A stretch of 64,000 nt of DNA, taken from assembly GCA_015059495.1 (NCBI GenBank), contig SVAI01000001.1, forward strand, positions 248,001 to 312,000. Reading direction: 5' to 3'. Position numbers and translations under genes: made by a program. The notes under the pieces are model-generated. The model did not search any database, was not told the DNA's origin, and worked only from the letters and a program-made list of their open reading frames with translations. The DNA comes from Bacillota bacterium (lineage in GTDB: Bacteria > Bacillota_I > Bacilli_A > RF39 > UBA660). Below, piece by piece: positions 15,723-24,637 of this stretch. Positions within the stretch are counted from its first letter, which is position 1. The number at the start of each line of letters is the position of its first letter.

Positions 15723-16685
15723 ATGAATAAAAAAATCGTTTTAATTATACTTTTCTTTTTGTCGTTGCTTGTAATTACTGGCTGTGGAACGGAAAAACAA
15801 GAAGAGAAAAAAGTAATCAATGAATCTACAGAAGTAGATGAACTAAAAACTATTGGAGAATATGAATATGAAACTACTTTTAAATGTGACGCACTAAGTA
15901 AGAATATTAGGTATTTTAATTATGGTAATAGTAATTGGTTTGTTACAGATGATAATGAAGTATATGTATTTAGTTTATATCAATTATTTAGTAATGGTAC
16001 AAATTGTAAGAAGATAAATGATAAATTTGATGATATCATTTTTAATGATACTGAGTATAATTGGAATAGTACTAAAGGCAAATATATAGGTGAAACAGTA
16101 TATTATAATGAAGAATTAGAACAAGTATCTGTTGATACTCAAAATTACTTAATTGTTAGAGATAGTCTTAGTCGTGGAATGTATAAAGAAATTATTGCTG
16201 ATTTAGCTGCCATTAAAGATTCTGATTACACTAGGTATAGAAAAGTAAACGGGTGTACAGCATTTGGAACAAAAAATGATAATAATATTTATATATTTAA
16301 TCTTAATCCAACATTGAACTACGAAACATTAGAGAAGTCTATAATTAGTAATGAGGAAGTAATATATTCAGTTCCTAAAGATGAAACGATACTTGACTTT
16401 TATTATAGTTCAAAGGCATATGCAAAAGGCTGCTATGGTGGCTCAAGTATTGATAATATAGAAGAAGATATTGGGAAAAAGTTTATAATAACAGATAAGG
16501 CATATTATAGACCATTGCTTAAGGATGAATCATGCTTAAAATATCAAGATGTAGAATGTGAATATACTTGGAAAAAGGATGAAGAGTTATCAAAGATAAA
16601 GGACAATATTTTATACAGAGATGAATCCATAATTATTACAAAATCAGGAAGAATTTATAATAATTATAATTTTATTGTTGATTAG
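15723..16685 (+). CDS. Predicted lipoprotein of unknown function
   Basis: The N-terminus has a lysine pair, a hydrophobic stretch and the lipobox LVITGC, so it should be lipidated and anchored outside the membrane after signal peptidase II cleavage. The rest (about 300 residues) is mixed alpha/beta with several cysteines (FKCDALS, GTNCKK, VNGCTAF, KGCYGG, ESCLKYQDVEC), which may form disulfides. I recognise no domain. I chose ATG 15723, nine bases after AGGAG, over the upstream in-frame TTG 15714, which abuts the ribosome binding site. Confidence 0.75.
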   Translation: MNKKIVLIILFFLSLLVITGCGTEKQEEKKVINESTEVDELKTIGEYEYETTFKCDALSKNIRYFNYGNSNWFVTDDNEVYVFSLYQLFSNGTNCKKINDKFDDIIFNDTEYNWNSTKGKYIGETVYYNEELEQVSVDTQNYLIVRDSLSRGMYKEIIADLAAIKDSDYTRYRKVNGCTAFGTKNDNNIYIFNLNPTLNYETLEKSIISNEEVIYSVPKDETILDFYYSSKAYAKGCYGGSSIDNIEEDIGKKFIITDKAYYRPLLKDESCLKYQDVECEYTWKKDEELSKIKDNILYRDESIIITKSGRIYNNYNFIVD

Positions 16686-16748
16686 TTTATATTATTGTAC
16701 GTTTACGACTATTTATGATATACTGACTTTGAATAAGCAATTTAGTAA

Positions 16749-16808
16749 AAATGGTTTTGCTACCCAGATATAACAGTGGCACAAGCTGCAATAAAAGCAA
16801 ATAAATAA
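16749..16808 (+). pseudogene. Orphan gene tail 1
   Basis: An open stretch without start codon ends ...YPDITVAQAAIKANK-stop and is followed directly by a terminator. A very similar orphan tail lies at 17330-17410. The shared pattern V-(A/V)-Q-(A/T)-A-I-(K/N)-A suggests remnants of two copies of one gene family. Confidence 0.35.
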
Positions 16809-16823
16809 TTAAAACTAAATATG

Positions 16824-16869
16824 AAAGACTAAGTAAATCCACACAACTTAGTCTTTTTTATGATATAAT
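16824..16869 (+). terminator. Terminator fused to extended -10 promoter
   Basis: AAAGACTAAGT (16824-16834) pairs with ACTTAGTCTTT (16846-16856); the T-run continues into TATGATATAAT, with TATAAT at 16864-16869. Confidence 0.8.
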
Positions 16870-16886
16870 TTTAGTAGGTGAAGGAT

Positions 16887-17246
16887 ATGAAATATAATTT
16901 TGATATTAATAATAGAGCATTTAATGCTATTAAAAATAAAACTAAGAGAGTAGAAATTAGAACTACTAAATTAGGAGAAAATCATTTTGATTATGGCATT
17001 CTAAAAAATGGTGATGAGATTGAGTTTAAATCATATGATGGTGAAACAATTAATTGTCTAGTTGGTGATGTTAATCATTATGATTCAATTGAAGAACTAT
17101 TAACATTAGAGGGAACTAGATATACGCTATCCTCTACTAATGATTTTAATGAAGGTGTTAAATCTATAAATAGTATAAACGGATATGAAGAAGCAATAAA
17201 AGTTAATGGTGTGTATGCTATACATATTACACAAATAGAAGATTAA
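16887..17246 (+). CDS. ASCH-domain protein
   Basis: A 119-residue ASCH (PUA-like) domain: FNAIKNKTKRVEIRT at the start carries the family's K-x-x-E/R-rich motif, followed by NGDEIEFKSYDGETINCLVGDV and HYDSIEELL. ASCH proteins bind RNA or modified nucleosides; some hydrolyse N4-acetylcytidine. I chose ATG 16887, six bases after AGGTG, rather than GTG 16878. It is a single gene between two terminators. Confidence 0.85.
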   Translation: MKYNFDINNRAFNAIKNKTKRVEIRTTKLGENHFDYGILKNGDEIEFKSYDGETINCLVGDVNHYDSIEELLTLEGTRYTLSSTNDFNEGVKSINSINGYEEAIKVNGVYAIHITQIED

Positions 17247-17329
17247 AATAAATAATTTATCTTAGTTTATTAATACCCAATAAGCATTTAGTATATACTA
17301 CTGTAATAGAAGGAATGTGTAAGAAATAA

Positions 17330-17410
17330 AAAAGTACTAAAAATAGTACAAATATCACCATCCCTAATGGAGCGGTTGTGCAAACTGCAATTAATGCAAA
17401 GAATGATTAA
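17330..17410 (+). pseudogene. Orphan gene tail 2
   Basis: Open only from the stop at 17327-17329 and without a start codon, it reads ...NITIPNGAVVQTAINAKND-stop. It parallels the tail at 16749-16808 and is likewise followed by a terminator. Confidence 0.35.
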
Positions 17411-17412
17411 TT

Positions 17413-17439
17413 AGATTGAGTAAAAACTCAATCTTTTTT
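17413..17439 (+). terminator. Intrinsic terminator
   Basis: AGATTGAGT (17413-17421), loop AAAA, ACTCAATCT (17426-17434), T-run. Confidence 0.85.
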
Positions 17440-17593
17440 ATTAAAAATATAATGCATATAACGAAAATGATTCTAGTTTGTACTGAAATATTGTTCAAGT
17501 TTAAAAAAAATAATGGTGGAGGTCAGCTAATATTAGATGGCAAAGCTATAATGGATAATGGTATAATTAAAAAAGAAAGAGGGATAATTAATT

Positions 17594-18067
17594 ATGAATT
17601 TTGAAAAAATTGTTAAAGATTGCATGAAAGAAAAATATGCTAAAGAGATTTGCAATTGGAATTACGATGGAGAATATTCAGATTACAATCTACCTAGCTA
17701 TGAAGAATGCAAAGAAAAGAAGTATGGCATAACAAGAGAAGATAGAAAAGATAATTATATTGTATATTTAATTGACGGAGAAGTAGTTTTTTATTCTAAT
17801 ATGAAAGAAATGGATAATAATAAATTATATATTGGTGTTGGATTAAAACCAGAATATTGTGGTAATGGATATGGTAATTATTTCTTAGAAGATAGCATTA
17901 AAGAAATGAAAAATAGATATCCATCTCGTACTTTATTTTTAGAGGTAAGAAGTTGGAACAAAAGAGCTATTAAATCTTATGAAAGATTAGGATTCAAAGT
18001 TACTAGAGTAGTTACATCAAAAGATAGATTAGGTAATGATACTGAATTTACTGAAATGGAAATGTAG
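17594..18067 (+). CDS. GNAT-family N-acetyltransferase
   Basis: This 157-residue protein has the GNAT core: LYIGVGLKPEYCGNGYGNYFLEDSI contains the acetyl-CoA-binding motif A (a G-x-G-x-G/A-like QxxGxG variant, CGNGYG), and LFLEVRSWNKRAIKSYERLGFKV is the typical motif B with the NxxAixxYexlGF signature. It transfers an acetyl group to an unknown amine. A second GNAT gene follows within 45 bases and is probably cotranscribed, but the two are not close copies. Confidence 0.9.
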   Translation: MNFEKIVKDCMKEKYAKEICNWNYDGEYSDYNLPSYEECKEKKYGITREDRKDNYIVYLIDGEVVFYSNMKEMDNNKLYIGVGLKPEYCGNGYGNYFLEDSIKEMKNRYPSRTLFLEVRSWNKRAIKSYERLGFKVTRVVTSKDRLGNDTEFTEMEM

Positions 18068-18109
18068 AATACTTAAAAAATGATAAAAAAACAATGTGGA
18101 GAGGTAAAT

Positions 18110-18592
18110 ATGAAAATAATTGAGTATGAAGATAAATATTTAGAAGATGTAAAAGATTTATTAGTAGAGTTAGAAGAATATATATTAACCATTGATAAAG
18201 ATCACTTAGATCAATTACATCCAGAATATCGAGACAAGATGGCTGTTTTAGACTTAGAAAAAGTTAAGAATAACAATGGTAAATGCTTTATAGCTGTCGA
18301 AAATGATAAAGCAGTAGCAGTTATTATGGGAATAGTTGGAACTTATGACGAGTATGATTATTTAGATTATAAGTGTCCAAAAAGAGGAGAAATTACTGAA
18401 CTAATAGTATCAAAAAGTGTAAGAAGCAGTGGATTAGGAAACCAATTAATGGAAAAAATGGAAGATTATTTTAAGAGTATAGGGTGTGAATATGTAGTAA
18501 TTGACGTATTTGCATATAATGACTTAGCTATTAATTTTTATAATAAACAAGGATATCATACAAGAGGATTAATTGATATCAAAAAAATGTAA
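18110..18592 (+). CDS. GNAT-family N-acetyltransferase
   Basis: A 160-residue GNAT enzyme. RGEITELIVSKSVRSSGLGNQLMEKMEDYF contains motif A, and VIDVFAYNDLAINFYNKQGYHTRGLIDIKK is the C-terminal motif B. The end resembles aminoglycoside/small-molecule acetyltransferases of the RimI type. I chose ATG 18110, six bases after GGAGAGG; the frame extends to ATG 18080, but that start has no ribosome binding site. Confidence 0.88.
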   Translation: MKIIEYEDKYLEDVKDLLVELEEYILTIDKDHLDQLHPEYRDKMAVLDLEKVKNNNGKCFIAVENDKAVAVIMGIVGTYDEYDYLDYKCPKRGEITELIVSKSVRSSGLGNQLMEKMEDYFKSIGCEYVVIDVFAYNDLAINFYNKQGYHTRGLIDIKKM

Positions 18593-18673
18593 AAATCAAA
18601 AAAGATACTTTACGTAAAGAATACGACTAGAAATCAAAAACAAGGTTGAAAAATAGAAATAACTAAGTTGATA

Positions 18674-18682
18674 TGCTATAAT
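18674..18682 (+). promoter_or_regulatory. Extended -10 promoter
   Basis: TATGCTATAAT with TATAAT at 18677-18682, 22 bases before the hydrolase start. Confidence 0.6.
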
Positions 18683-18704
18683 ACTAACCCAAGGAGTTTT
18701 ATAT

Positions 18705-19430
18705 ATGAATATATATGGAAAAAATGTAAATTACATCCAATATGGAGAAGGAGATAAAGATGTAGTTCTACTTCATGGTTGGGGTCAAAATATAGAAATG
18801 ATGAATTGTATTGGTAACTGTTTAAAAAATGCAAGAGTTACTATATTTGATTTACCAGGATTTGGAAATTCTGAAGAATTTGATTCATCAAAGAGTGTTG
18901 GTGAATATGCAGATTGGTTAAAAGAAGCATTAAATCAACTAGGAATAGATAATCCTATCTTGATAGGTCATTCTTTTGGTGGAAGAGTTGCAATTAAGTA
19001 TGCATCTAAATATCCTGTAAGTAAGTTAGTATTAATAGCAACACCAATAGTAAGAAGAAGACATAATCCTACAATACAAGAAAGATTTTACAAAGTGGTT
19101 AAAAGAACACCATTAGGTGATTATTTTAGAAAAAAAATAGGGTCAAGTGACTATAATAATGCCTCACCAGTAATGAGAGAAACGTTAGTTAAAGTTGTTA
19201 ATGAAGATTTATCAGAGGATGTATCTAATATTACTGCTCCAACTATATTTTTAGCTGGAACAAAAGATACTGCAGTATCACTTAATGATACACATTCTGT
19301 AATTGATCAAATGAAAGATGCAGCAGTCATAGAACAAGATGGTACTCATTATGCATATCTTGAAAATATATATCAAACTGTAGCTATTATTAATGAATTT
19401 TTAACACCACAAAAAACTTTAAAAAGATAA
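18705..19430 (+). CDS. Alpha/beta hydrolase
   Basis: A 241-residue serine hydrolase. HGWGQN near residue 25 forms the oxyanion-hole loop, and the nucleophile elbow GHSFGG places Ser90. The acid is Asp188 in GTKDTAV and the base His215 in GTHYAYLEN, so the triad is complete. There is no signal peptide; it is cytosolic. Substrate unknown. It is monocistronic, with its own extended -10 box and a terminator. Confidence 0.92.
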   Translation: MNIYGKNVNYIQYGEGDKDVVLLHGWGQNIEMMNCIGNCLKNARVTIFDLPGFGNSEEFDSSKSVGEYADWLKEALNQLGIDNPILIGHSFGGRVAIKYASKYPVSKLVLIATPIVRRRHNPTIQERFYKVVKRTPLGDYFRKKIGSSDYNNASPVMRETLVKVVNEDLSEDVSNITAPTIFLAGTKDTAVSLNDTHSVIDQMKDAAVIEQDGTHYAYLENIYQTVAIINEFLTPQKTLKR

Positions 19431-19450
19431 ACGGTATATTACCGTTTTTT
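19429..19450 (+). terminator. Intrinsic terminator
   Basis: AAACGGTA (19429-19436), loop TAT, TACCGTTT (19440-19447), T-run. Confidence 0.85.
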
Positions 19451-19544
19451 AAGTTTATCTTGTTTTTTATAATATATAGTGAAGATTTAAATCTAGTATA
19501 TAAATTTACTAATAAAAATAGTTTAGGTATGAAATATTAATATA

Positions 19545-19582
19545 AAAAGACTCATTAATACTAGTCTTTTTTATGTTATAAT
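19545..19582 (+). terminator. Terminator-like hairpin fused to extended -10 promoter
   Basis: AAAAGACT (19545-19552) pairs with AGTCTTTT (19563-19570); the T-run leads into TATGTTATAAT (TATAAT 19577-19582), which serves the phosphatase gene. Confidence 0.7.
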
Positions 19583-19598
19583 TTATGTAGGTGATAAA

Positions 19599-20225
19599 AT
19601 GACAACAATTTATTTATTAAGGCATTCTAAAAGTATTAAATCTGATGATTTAATCTTTGATGATAAATTAGATGAACAAACAAAAAATGAAAGAACTCCT
19701 CTTAGTCCAATTGGAGAAGAAGAAGCAAAAAGATTTTCAAACAATGAAGAATTAACTAATATTGATGTTATTTTTAGTTCTGAATATGAAAGAGCAAAAT
19801 CTACTGCAAAATATATTGCAACTAATAATAATCTAAAGTTAATAATATCAAAAGATATTAATGAAAGAAAAATTGGTGATGCAAAAGATTACCCTAAAAC
19901 ATTTTGGTTAACACAATTTGAAGATGAAAATGCTAAAGCCCCAAATGGTGAAAGCAGAAAAGAAGTAACTGAAAGATTTACCAGATTTATTAATAGAGTT
20001 CTTGTAGAATACAAGGATAAGAGAATAGTACTAGTATCTCATGGTACTGCAATTACTTTTTTATTAATGAATTGGTGCAAATTAGTTGATGTGCAATTAG
20101 AAAACAAAGTTAGACATTTAACATTTAAGGGTAAGGATGTTATTAATGACACTATAAAAAATTTAGATTTATTTAAACTTACTTTTGATGGTAATAATAT
20201 TGTTGATGTCGAACTAGTAAAATAA
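19599..20225 (+). CDS. Histidine phosphatase family protein
   Basis: A 208-residue phosphoglycerate-mutase-like phosphatase. The phosphate-accepting His9 lies in LLRHSKS (RHS instead of the usual RHG/RHA), followed by LSPIGEEEAKRFS and FSSEYERAKSTAKYIA. The second histidine is in LVSHGTAITFLL near residue 150. Substrate unknown. AGGTGATAAA precedes the start. Confidence 0.9.
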   Translation: MTTIYLLRHSKSIKSDDLIFDDKLDEQTKNERTPLSPIGEEEAKRFSNNEELTNIDVIFSSEYERAKSTAKYIATNNNLKLIISKDINERKIGDAKDYPKTFWLTQFEDENAKAPNGESRKEVTERFTRFINRVLVEYKDKRIVLVSHGTAITFLLMNWCKLVDVQLENKVRHLTFKGKDVINDTIKNLDLFKLTFDGNNIVDVELVK

Positions 20226-20341
20226 ATAATATAGAATTAAGATTAAAAAAGTAAGAAATAATAAAAAAAATATGATAAATAATTTTTTTGTTGTAATTCA
20301 AACAAAAATTTGCTAAGATAAAAATCAACTGTGGTGGTATT

Positions 20342-21190
20342 ATGAAAATAGTAAGAATAAATGATAAAGAAATAAATGTTATAGTAGAATCTGATAAATA
20401 TATTGATATATTTACATATCTTGATTATACAGGTGCTTTTAAAAAGGAAGCAGATGATCCGGATTTAATTTGGCTAGACAATGGTAAAGGATGGAGAATA
20501 ACTGAACTAAATAGATTAGACAGAGAGACAGGGGAAATATATGAAGTATCAGCAAATCCACGTCTAATAAATTTTGATGGATTTTATGATTATGGCATTA
20601 AATTTAAAAAAGATGATTCAGTATATATGAGAACATTATCAATGGGTTTTAGAGAAAAGTTTGATTATTTTGGCTATGTAAATCAGGACCTTTGTGGAAT
20701 GGTAAAAACAGTTCCGTTAACTGAAGAAATAAAAAAACAATTTAACATAAGTGAAGGTATAACTTTTTGGTCAAGTGGATCAGATGAAATTAATGTTAAA
20801 AATAATACTTATAAAATCAGTAGATATATGGATCAGGTTAACTCAGATGATGATCCAACATTTGAATCAATGCAAGAAATGAAGAATTATTATAAAGAAT
20901 TAGAAGAAAGAAAAGAAACTGTAGGAATATTAGATAACTACATTTCTAACCCAGAATATGATTTTGCAAACACAAATTCACTTTTCAGAGCTTTTAGAGA
21001 TTTTAGTAGAAAATATTATGTATTTGGTAGAAAAGGAGAAGAACCAAGATTATTAGAAATCATAGGTCAAAATGAACAAACTTTTAACATTCAAAGTTGC
21101 ACTCCAATATCTGATGCTAGAGTAAAATGTTTAAAACCAAATAAATACAAAAAAGTAGATGACATCCAAAAATGGAGTATTATAGACTAG
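20342..21190 (+). CDS. Hypothetical protein
   Basis: A 282-residue soluble protein, rich in aromatic and acidic residues, which I do not recognise. It has no signal peptide, membrane segment or clear motif; secondary structure looks mixed alpha/beta. It stands alone between a GGTGGT-type ribosome binding site and a terminator at its 3' end. Confidence 0.7.
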   Translation: MKIVRINDKEINVIVESDKYIDIFTYLDYTGAFKKEADDPDLIWLDNGKGWRITELNRLDRETGEIYEVSANPRLINFDGFYDYGIKFKKDDSVYMRTLSMGFREKFDYFGYVNQDLCGMVKTVPLTEEIKKQFNISEGITFWSSGSDEINVKNNTYKISRYMDQVNSDDDPTFESMQEMKNYYKELEERKETVGILDNYISNPEYDFANTNSLFRAFRDFSRKYYVFGRKGEEPRLLEIIGQNEQTFNIQSCTPISDARVKCLKPNKYKKVDDIQKWSIID

Positions 21191-21207
21191 AGTAATCTAG
21201 TTTTTTT
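21186..21207 (+). terminator. Intrinsic terminator
   Basis: ACTAGA (21186-21191), loop GTAA, TCTAGT (21196-21201), T-run; the left arm overlaps the stop codon. Confidence 0.75.
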
Positions 21208-21281
21208 ATATGATGTCAAATAGATTTGATAGACTTATCTTTAATTATAATAGTAAAATTATGATAAGAAAGGAGTAGACT

Positions 21282-21932
21282 ATGGACTTTGATAAAAAAA
21301 TAATAGAGTTAAGAAAACAAAATAATCTAACACAAGAAGATCTAGCTGAGAAACTAAATGTATCTAGACAAACAGTTTCAAATTGGGAGACAGCAAAGTG
21401 TTATCCGGATATTGAAACACTAGTTATTATTAGTAATAAGTTTAATGTATCATTAGATGTATTAATTAAGGAGAATGTAAAAATGATAAAAGATATTGAT
21501 AAGAAGGTAAGAATTAATAAAAAATTAAAATATTCAGTTTTAATATTAATGCTATTACTAGTAGTTGGAGGATGTGTAATTTATTTAAAAAATAATAAGG
21601 TAATGGAAGTACAAGCAAAGAATAATGAATTACAAAAAGAAATTCAAGAAATAGTTGAAATACAAGAAAACAACAGTATATATTCATTTAATTTAAAACA
21701 AATAAAGTTATCTAATATAACAAATGATACTAAACTAATAAATATTTACATAGAAAATGAATTAATATATAAAAATGCAAGAATAATAAATTATTATGAT
21801 AAAGAACATAATGTAGTTGTTGATTTAAATAAAGCAGAATACCTAATCGTTGAACTTTCAGATGATGCTTTTTTAAAACTAAAAGTAGCAGAAGCAAGTA
21901 ATAAAACTATCTCTATAAATAAAACAGAGTAG
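21282..21932 (+). CDS. Membrane-anchored XRE-family regulator
   Basis: Residues 5-60 form a Cro/C1 helix-turn-helix (IIELRKQNNLTQEDLAEKLNVSRQTVSNWE) with the family ending PDIETLVIISNKFNVSLDVL. One membrane segment follows at about residues 85-105 (VLILMLLLVVGGCVIYLK), then an extracytoplasmic tail with a coiled-coil start. Such regulators often sense envelope signals. AAAGGAG precedes the ATG. Monocistronic. Confidence 0.9.
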   Translation: MDFDKKIIELRKQNNLTQEDLAEKLNVSRQTVSNWETAKCYPDIETLVIISNKFNVSLDVLIKENVKMIKDIDKKVRINKKLKYSVLILMLLLVVGGCVIYLKNNKVMEVQAKNNELQKEIQEIVEIQENNSIYSFNLKQIKLSNITNDTKLINIYIENELIYKNARIINYYDKEHNVVVDLNKAEYLIVELSDDAFLKLKVAEASNKTISINKTE

Positions 21933-21940
21933 TAGTTAAT

Positions 21941-21978
21941 AATTAAGTTGAAATATACTTAATTTTTTATGATATAAT
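21941..21978 (+). terminator. Terminator fused to extended -10 promoter
   Basis: AATTAAGT (21941-21948) pairs with ACTTAATT (21957-21964); the T-run continues into TATGATATAAT (TATAAT 21973-21978). Confidence 0.75.
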
Positions 21979-22000
21979 TTACTTATAAGGTTGTGATATT

Positions 22001-23059
22001 ATGAACAATAATTATGAAAGAATGAAAACACTAGTCAATGAAAACATTGGTGAAATACCACAAAATATTACACTAGAATGGATAAAAGAAAAGTATAATG
22101 ATAATAATTCTTGGTTTAATCTATGGTTTTTTACTTATTCAGATTTAAGAGGACATACATTTGATAATAATATTACTTCTGATATGAAAAGACATATAAA
22201 CTTTTCTACTAAAACATTAATTGATAATGAATTCTTTAAAATAAGTGATAGTATGTATAAAGTTGATAAAGCTATAGAACAATTACATGCAAAAGGTATT
22301 GAAGGGCAAAATATGGAAGTCGCAGTAATAGATTATGGTTTTGAAACATTACATAATGAAATAAAAGAAGAATTAGTATCATATACTAATTTAAGTGATA
22401 ATAGACCACATTATCATGGTACAGTTGTTGCATCATTATTGTGTGGTAAAAACATTGGAGTAGCACCTAAAGCTAAATTACATTTTTATGGAATTTCACA
22501 AGGAGTTCCAACAGAAGAAAAACAAATCAATGATGTTATCGAATCACTAGAGGATATTTATGAAAAAAATAAAAATGGAGCAAATATAAGAGTTGTTAAT
22601 CTATCGAGTAGTATGCATAGAAAAAATGAAAGTTTTTTTGAATTATCAAACAAGTTAAAAGAACAAGGATGCTATGTAATAGATAGTATAGATTTTCATA
22701 AATATTATACTCCAATAAATATTGATCCAAATACTAATGAATATTATTATGGAATATGGCAAAATAAAGAAGTGAATAAAATTAAATCTTTAATTGGTAT
22801 TCCAACAGGAAGTATGATACCACTACATGAAACCCAAGATGATTATCAATACTGTGGAGATGCAAGTGTAAGTTGGTCTATACCAGTTCTATCAGGCCTA
22901 TTTACATTAGCACTTCAAATAAAGAATGATCTTACATTTGATGAATTTAACGAAATTATAATAAATAATAAAAAAACATATGAAGATGGCAAAACAATAA
23001 TAGATATTGAAAGAACATTTTCATTAATTGAAGAAATGAATAATAATAAAACAATATAA
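22001..23059 (+). CDS. Cytosolic S8 subtilase-like protease
   Basis: A 352-residue protein with the subtilase triad in order: Asp111 in VAVIDYGFE, His139 in HGTVVASLL, Ser291 in SVSWSIPVLSG. The serine motif departs from the usual GTSMA.P, reading SVSWSIP, but serine and proline are kept. No signal peptide or prodomain is visible, so it probably acts in the cytosol. Role unknown. GTGATATT precedes the ATG, and the gene is flanked on both sides by terminator-promoter units. Confidence 0.8.
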   Translation: MNNNYERMKTLVNENIGEIPQNITLEWIKEKYNDNNSWFNLWFFTYSDLRGHTFDNNITSDMKRHINFSTKTLIDNEFFKISDSMYKVDKAIEQLHAKGIEGQNMEVAVIDYGFETLHNEIKEELVSYTNLSDNRPHYHGTVVASLLCGKNIGVAPKAKLHFYGISQGVPTEEKQINDVIESLEDIYEKNKNGANIRVVNLSSSMHRKNESFFELSNKLKEQGCYVIDSIDFHKYYTPINIDPNTNEYYYGIWQNKEVNKIKSLIGIPTGSMIPLHETQDDYQYCGDASVSWSIPVLSGLFTLALQIKNDLTFDEFNEIIINNKKTYEDGKTIIDIERTFSLIEEMNNNKTI

Positions 23060-23094
23060 AAGACTAGTTAATACTGGTCTTTTTTTGATATAAT
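23059..23094 (+). terminator. Terminator fused to extended -10 promoter
   Basis: AAAGACTAGT (23059-23068) pairs with ACTGGTCTTT (23073-23082, one G-U); the T-run leads into TTGATATAAT (TATAAT 23089-23094). Confidence 0.8.
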
Positions 23095-23109
23095 TAAAAT
23101 GGTGATAAT

Positions 23110-23667
23110 ATGAAAAAAGGAAAAGTTATTATTATAGGTGGAAACAAAAGAGCAGGTAAAACTACATTAACTATGCTATTACATAATAAATATAATTTTA
23201 ATTATTATAATTATGATATGTTATTAGATTCTCTAGAGGAATCATTTAAAGAATTACAAGATCATAACGATGATAAATATATAAAATTATTAAATGAAAT
23301 GGTTAAAAGAAGTTTAGATGATGCCAATAATTATGGAGTTAGTACAGTATATGAATATATATTTACTCCAAAACAATTAAATGAATTTAAATATAAAGAT
23401 GATGTAGATATATATTTCTTAGCTAATTTAGATATTACTGAAGAAAACATCAAAGAAGATATGAAGAATTACTCTAAACCATTTGATTGGCCAAGTTATG
23501 CATCTGAAGAAGATATTGAAAGAAACGTTAAAGAAATAATAAATAAGAATATTATTTTAAAAGAACAATGTGAAGAATATAAATATAAACTTATAAATAC
23601 AAGCAGAGGAGATAATAGAGATAAAATATTAAATAATCTAGCAGATTTAATAAGCGAAGATAAATAA
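23110..23667 (+). CDS. P-loop NTPase, kinase-like
   Basis: A 185-residue protein with Walker A GGNKRAGKTT at residues 9-18 in the small-kinase position. YYNYDMLLDSLEE follows as a kinase-like substrate region. The C-terminal part is helical and charged. It resembles uncharacterised nucleoside or small-molecule kinases; substrate cannot be given. GGTGATAAT precedes the ATG. Confidence 0.8.
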   Translation: MKKGKVIIIGGNKRAGKTTLTMLLHNKYNFNYYNYDMLLDSLEESFKELQDHNDDKYIKLLNEMVKRSLDDANNYGVSTVYEYIFTPKQLNEFKYKDDVDIYFLANLDITEENIKEDMKNYSKPFDWPSYASEEDIERNVKEIINKNIILKEQCEEYKYKLINTSRGDNRDKILNNLADLISEDK

Positions 23668-23712
23668 TATATGTTTTATACAATTTAACTTTACAATTAA
23701 TAGTAAACCGTA

Positions 23713-23752
23713 AAAAGATTGAACTATGATTCAATCTTTTTTATGTTATAAT
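23713..23752 (+). terminator. Terminator fused to extended -10 promoter
   Basis: AAAAGATTGAA (23713-23723) pairs with TTCAATCTTTT (23730-23740); the T-run leads into TATGTTATAAT (TATAAT 23747-23752). Confidence 0.8.
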
Positions 23753-23776
23753 TAAGATAATAGTGGAGGATATATA

Positions 23777-24571
23777 ATGGAAATCAAAAGACAAAATGCA
23801 ATAGTAACAGGAGCAGCTAGTGGTTTAGGACTAGAACTAACAAAACAATTATTAAAAGAAGGAGCTAATGTTGCAGCTGTAGATATTAATGAAGAAAATT
23901 TAAAGAAATTAAAAGAAGAGTTAAATACTCCTAAATTAAAAACATATGTTGTAGACATGGGTAGTGCTGCATCAATTAAAAAATTTAGAGAAGATTATAA
24001 AAAGGATTACTCTGATGCAGATATTATTATTAATAATGCAGGTATTATTCAACCATTTGTTAAGGTTGATTCTCTAGACGATGATACTATTAACAGAGTT
24101 ATGAATATTAACTTCTTTGGACCATTAAATCTAATTAGATATTTTATGGAAGATTTAACTAAAGATAGAAAAGAACAATACATTGTTAATGTAGCAAGTA
24201 TGGGTGGTTTCTTCCCATTCCCTGGTCAAACAATTTATGGTGCTTCTAAAGCAGCATTAAAAATCTTTACTGAAGGTTTATTTGCAGAATTAGAAAACTC
24301 AAATGTTAGAGTTATGATTGTACTTCCTGGTGCAATGGATACTAATATATCTAAGAACTCTAACGTAGAAGTATCTTCAAGTACAGATGCAGCTTCATTT
24401 AAAATGCTTAGTCCAAAAGATGGTGCAGAACAAATAATTAATGGTATTAAGAAAAATAAATTTAAATTATTCTTAGGTGGAGACTCTAAATTCTTAAAAT
24501 TCTTATATAAGATTAATTCTATTTGGGCTATTAGATTCATTAACAAGAAAATGAGTGGAATAAATAAATAA
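23777..24571 (+). CDS. Short-chain dehydrogenase/reductase
   Basis: A 264-residue classical SDR. The NAD(P)-binding TGAASGLG lies near residues 10-17, NNAGI near 90, and the active site has Tyr154 and Lys158 in YGASK. DINEEN after the second strand (acidic residue) favours NAD(H). The C-terminal basic/hydrophobic tail could contact the membrane. Substrate unknown. Strong GGAGG upstream. Confidence 0.93.
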   Translation: MEIKRQNAIVTGAASGLGLELTKQLLKEGANVAAVDINEENLKKLKEELNTPKLKTYVVDMGSAASIKKFREDYKKDYSDADIIINNAGIIQPFVKVDSLDDDTINRVMNINFFGPLNLIRYFMEDLTKDRKEQYIVNVASMGGFFPFPGQTIYGASKAALKIFTEGLFAELENSNVRVMIVLPGAMDTNISKNSNVEVSSSTDAASFKMLSPKDGAEQIINGIKKNKFKLFLGGDSKFLKFLYKINSIWAIRFINKKMSGINK

Positions 24572-24572
24572 G

Positions 24573-24619
24573 AAGACTAATAAATAGTCTTTTTTTATTT
24601 TTATTTATTATGTTATAAT
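24573..24619 (+). terminator. Terminator fused to extended -10 promoter
   Basis: AAGACTA (24573-24579) pairs with TAGTCTT (24585-24591), with a T-run; after an AT-rich gap comes TATGTTATAAT (TATAAT 24614-24619). Confidence 0.75.
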
Positions 24620-24637
24620 AAATCAAAGGAGATAACT

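Larger units (their letters stand above)
17247..17593 (+). other. Gene-poor gap with a second orphan tail and a terminator
   Basis: This 347-base stretch contains no convincing complete gene. It holds the start-less tail at 17330-17410 and a terminator at 17413-17439. A short frame from TTG 17416 to 17604 starts inside the terminator, has no proper ribosome binding site and overlaps the next gene, so I do not accept it. Confidence 0.5.

Noticed and set aside
17416..17604. 62-residue reading frame starting at TTG
   Set aside because: It starts inside a terminator hairpin, has no proper ribosome binding site, overlaps the GNAT gene and has no domain-like sequence.
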